A program made the translations under genes and the position numbers. This document shows, piece after piece, positions 60,722 to 64,000 of a stretch of 64,000 bases of DNA. Within the stretch, counting starts at the first letter, position 1, and every line of letters starts with the position of its first letter. Below the pieces are notes generated by a model. It saw only the letters and a list, made by a program, of their open reading frames with translations, searched no databases and was not told the origin of the DNA. The stretch comes from Cryptomeria japonica (lineage: Eukaryota; Streptophyta; Pinopsida; Cupressales; Cupressaceae): positions 187,202,669 to 187,266,668 of the forward strand of contig NC_081413.1 of the NCBI RefSeq assembly GCF_030272615.1. The letters are read 5' to 3'.

Positions 60722-60729
60722 GAGCACAA

Positions 60730-62628
60730 CACCAAGATCATTGATGGTTTGTATCCAGTAAAATGTTTTGTTCTTTTTGTCAGTATTTGTATACTTTTTT
60801 GTTATGAAAATTATAGTGCAAAATTTTGTAGAGAAAACAATAACACTAAACAAATAGATTTATGTGAAAAAACTTGGTAAAATTATGCTAGGAAAGAAAA
60901 CCACTAGCAAATATCTTTTGTATTATATTTCATAAGAATTATCACAGTTACACCAATCTTCAAAAGAGAAGAAAACATGAATTTGCATAGCCTATTCAAC
61001 ATTTGAGTTATAGAGTCCTTTTAAAACAAAAATTTCAAAATATAGAAAGTATGAATCATGCAACTACATGTCAAACACATGTCAATATTTCTATAATAGT
61101 AAGTCCCAAAAAAATTCAAATGCTTTCAATGTGGCAATGGGGCCCTACAACTAGTTCCCCTGCAACCCTCAACCTTCAAGCCTATAGCTTGAAGTATGGT
61201 CCTTCATACAATTATGTCAAGCACAAACTTGAGACACTACGATGGTATCCCATGTCGACCATTCATCACTGCTAGAATGACACTAGTGATACCCACTCTT
61301 GACTATTCATCACTATTGGAATAAAACTAGAATTGATTTCCTATTCCAACACTTCCTCTCTAATTTGAGGTGTATGCTTGATATAGGATAGGATTCATAT
61401 TTGATGTATGTTTCCTATTATTTTTTACTTATATTTTAGTATTCACTACAATCATTACTCTTACAAAGAAGGTAATCATTTTGGGAATGGAGGTTACAAA
61501 TGTATCTACACAATGGGATTTTGCTTATTTCACTTGAGGTTATAAATATGCTTAAATAAGATATTTGAGTTGGATTTTAACTATCTTAGGGATTTTTATT
61601 GTGGGTTTATGTCTTTGTGTTGTTTTAATATCTATATTTTTAAGGACAAAACATCTTATTTGTGCCAAGAGAATGTTGGTTCTAGAATTATAATAATTTA
61701 AATATATATAGATATAACCTTAAAAAATAAGATATAAATAGTTTGACAACAAGATAAATATGACTATAATTTTTTATTTTTGAAAGGTCTTAAAATTTTG
61801 AGTGTAAACATTTCAAATTATCCATCAGATTTGAATATATCCATTTTTTAATAAAGTTTAGTACTCCATGCTAGATTGCATGTATCCCTCTACAAAATTA
61901 AAAAAATATGTATTAATGTTATAACTTACAAATATATTACTATGTGAACTTACAAAACATATTAATTTATTCTTAGAATTTAACTCATGGAATATACTCA
62001 AATCAAAAGAGGGGTGCATTCAATGTATCACCCCACTCACATGGATGATAGCACACACCAAAAATATGAACGTTTTCATTGATTTTACTAAGGGATGTGT
62101 GGTAAAGCATCCACATTAATAATTCAGTGTTAAAAAATGTTAGAGATGCACATTATACCATCGTTGAGGCAATAAGTTATATATATTAATGATAAAAGAA
62201 GTTGAGATTTGTTAATTATATTATATGATTATAAAATGGTTGAGGCAATTAGCTTTATTAAGGTGATAATTTTTTTTTTATTCATTATAGTCACATGTCT
62301 TATATCTACACATTTATGTGATTGCAAGGGGGGGAGAAGATCATGATTGAAATTTTGTGTTATTTTCTATATTTTGATGTAAAAAATAAAATAATTTTAT
62401 TAATTGATTTTAAGTATTTAATGACAAAATTTTATGGGTTTATTATGTAGTATTTTCACATTATAATATCTTTTTCAAGGTATTGTGAATAATAGTGTAT
62501 CTTTTTCAATTTTTATTTTTATCTTTGTTGATTAATTAACTTGATCATTTATATCTTAATTTAACTTGAGTCAACTAAATTTGACTAGAATTTTGATATA
62601 CATATTATATAATAACTTAACTTGTTAT
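60730..62628. other. Sequence without a recognisable gene
   Basis: AT-rich with short frames only. No LTR termini or protein motifs were identified. Confidence 0.4.
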
Positions 62629-63600
62629 TGTAGACACCTAAAATTGTCCCACACCTACAAATACCAATTTTACTAATTATTCCTCTATATAATCGAATTT
62701 CATTTTTCTAAGTCAATATTCCTCATTTCTCATCACAAACTAATTACTCAATTGTTCAATCATCTAATCGTTCAACCCTTCTCTTTAAATTAATTAATTA
62801 ATTGATTACGAATTTACAACTTTAATTAAATAATCTTTATTAGTTAATTAAATTCAATTTCTAGTCTTCCATAGTTAATTTACTTATTTTAATTATTTAA
62901 TTATCTAATTTTTTCTTTTGTAATTCAAATTTTCAAAATCCAAATTTCCCCAAATTCTAATTTTACTTAATTTCAAATAATTTGCATGACATTTGATATT
63001 TTCGGAAATCCAAATTCTAATAAATTGCAACTGAAATTCATTTTTCATGCTAATTTCCTACATCACATGCCTAAATTCCTAACTGGCACTGACTCTGAGT
63101 TCAACTGTCAATCATCTTTTCTGACCAATCAATTAAATCAGCTAACCCACTAATTAACTCAGTTAACTCTCCCAATCACATTTTCTAACTCCAAATCAGC
63201 TTTTTCGAATAGACTCATCAATCTAGTCAATCTAGCTCACTAAGCAATCAATTTGGTTGACTCATAAATCAAATGAGTTTAACTCCCAATCAATTTTGTC
63301 TCGAGTGATTTCAACCATCGATCAAGTTAGTCTACATATCTATCTCGACCATTTAAATTTCTCTCCAAATTCTATAAATTAGACATCAATCTCTCATTTT
63401 CAACAATCACGATCTTCAAATTATTGTTGTCTTGATGATAGTTAGTAGCCAACTTTGAGAGCCAACACTTTGTAGGAAAGAGAAGAACAATGGAAGCGAC
63501 TCACAGCGAATCAATAGGGAGTTTCTAATTGTTATTTCACTTTTTTTTAATTTGCATGTGTACTTTCATTGATACATGTTTGAATTTATTAATTAGATAG
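62629..63600 (+). mobile_element. Gypsy-like LTR start
   Basis: TGTAGACACCTAAAATTG is close to the LTR-like start at 34282, and a TATA-like CTATAAATT follows at about 63372, so the U3-R order fits. It is A/T- and C-rich, with no primer site recognised before the window end. Confidence is limited by having a single terminus. Confidence 0.35.
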
Positions 63601-64000
63601 GGCTTCTGCGATTCCCCTTTTAATTCTATCTTATTGGATTTTTTTGATGATTTTAGACATGGTATAATTACAATTTTTATTTTTTGGCCTTTTCAATTGA
63701 TTTAGACTAAATCTAAATAAATTTGAATATTACTATCTTAATTTGACTTATATCTAAGAGTTCAACTTAATTTTGACTAGATTTGAGTAGACATAATTTA
63801 ACTACAATTCATAAATTTGACTTATTTCATTTTATTATTTAAATTAATTATTGATATATTTGATCAATTTTCATTTTGTTCAATCTATTTTGATATAGAC
63901 CAATTTAACTCATTTTAAGAAAAAAAAGGTTTATTTTAAATTGATATAACTATAATACTTTAATTTGACTTATTTTGATCAAATTTATGTCTAATATTGA
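63601..64000. other. AT-rich end of window
   Basis: Repeated TTTGACTTA/AATTTGA words; no gene or terminus seen. Confidence 0.4.

Overview
This window looks like intergenic DNA from a large, repeat-rich plant nuclear genome. A gymnosperm fits best, because the DNA is AT-rich, the LTR retrotransposons are old and nested, and most of their coding regions are broken by stops and frameshifts. The species cannot be named from the sequence. I found no convincing host protein-coding gene, tRNA, rRNA or CRISPR array.

Layout. 1-4277: gypsy-type LTR material and two Copia 3' ends in series. 4278-17302: an old plus-strand Copia (Copia I) split by a complete minus-strand element N (7797-14365; 5-bp duplication GTTAC) and by a solo gypsy LTR (14788-15936). 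17303-22729: low-copy-looking DNA with a promoter-like island near 18.9-19.3 kb, a 75-bp tandem duplication, a possible SINE and a long TA microsatellite. 22730-30552: minus-strand Copia II with a 1.56-kb insert. 30553-33222: a scrambled plus-strand Copia mosaic ending in PPT-LTR-PBS. 33223-44530: a Copia fragment, a gypsy-like LTR split by a solo Copia LTR (34598-35769), a gag-protease gypsy (A), a 5' gypsy fragment (B) and an old Copia fragment. 44537-56738: an old gypsy (C) split by a full-length Copia III (45946-53436; duplication TTAAA). 57965-60229: a small non-coding LTR element (duplication AAGAT). 60414-60721: a MITE-like element. After about 62.6 kb there is another gypsy-like LTR start.

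The most unusual object is element N. It has LTRs, a tRNA-iMet-type primer site and a polypurine tract, but no protease, integrase or reverse transcriptase. Its two ORFs are a coiled-coil Gag-like protein with four zinc knuckles and a roughly 1,070-codon protein of no family I recognise, the latter preceded by its own TATA-like box. The best cross-cutting observation is a hairpin next to the primer site in LTRs of several families. Its stem changes sequence but stays paired, and in the Copia-type LTRs the loop is C-rich in element sense. A second cross-cutting pattern is that most in-frame stops sit where a glutamine codon is expected and are mainly TAG, as expected from decay of methylated CAG sites.
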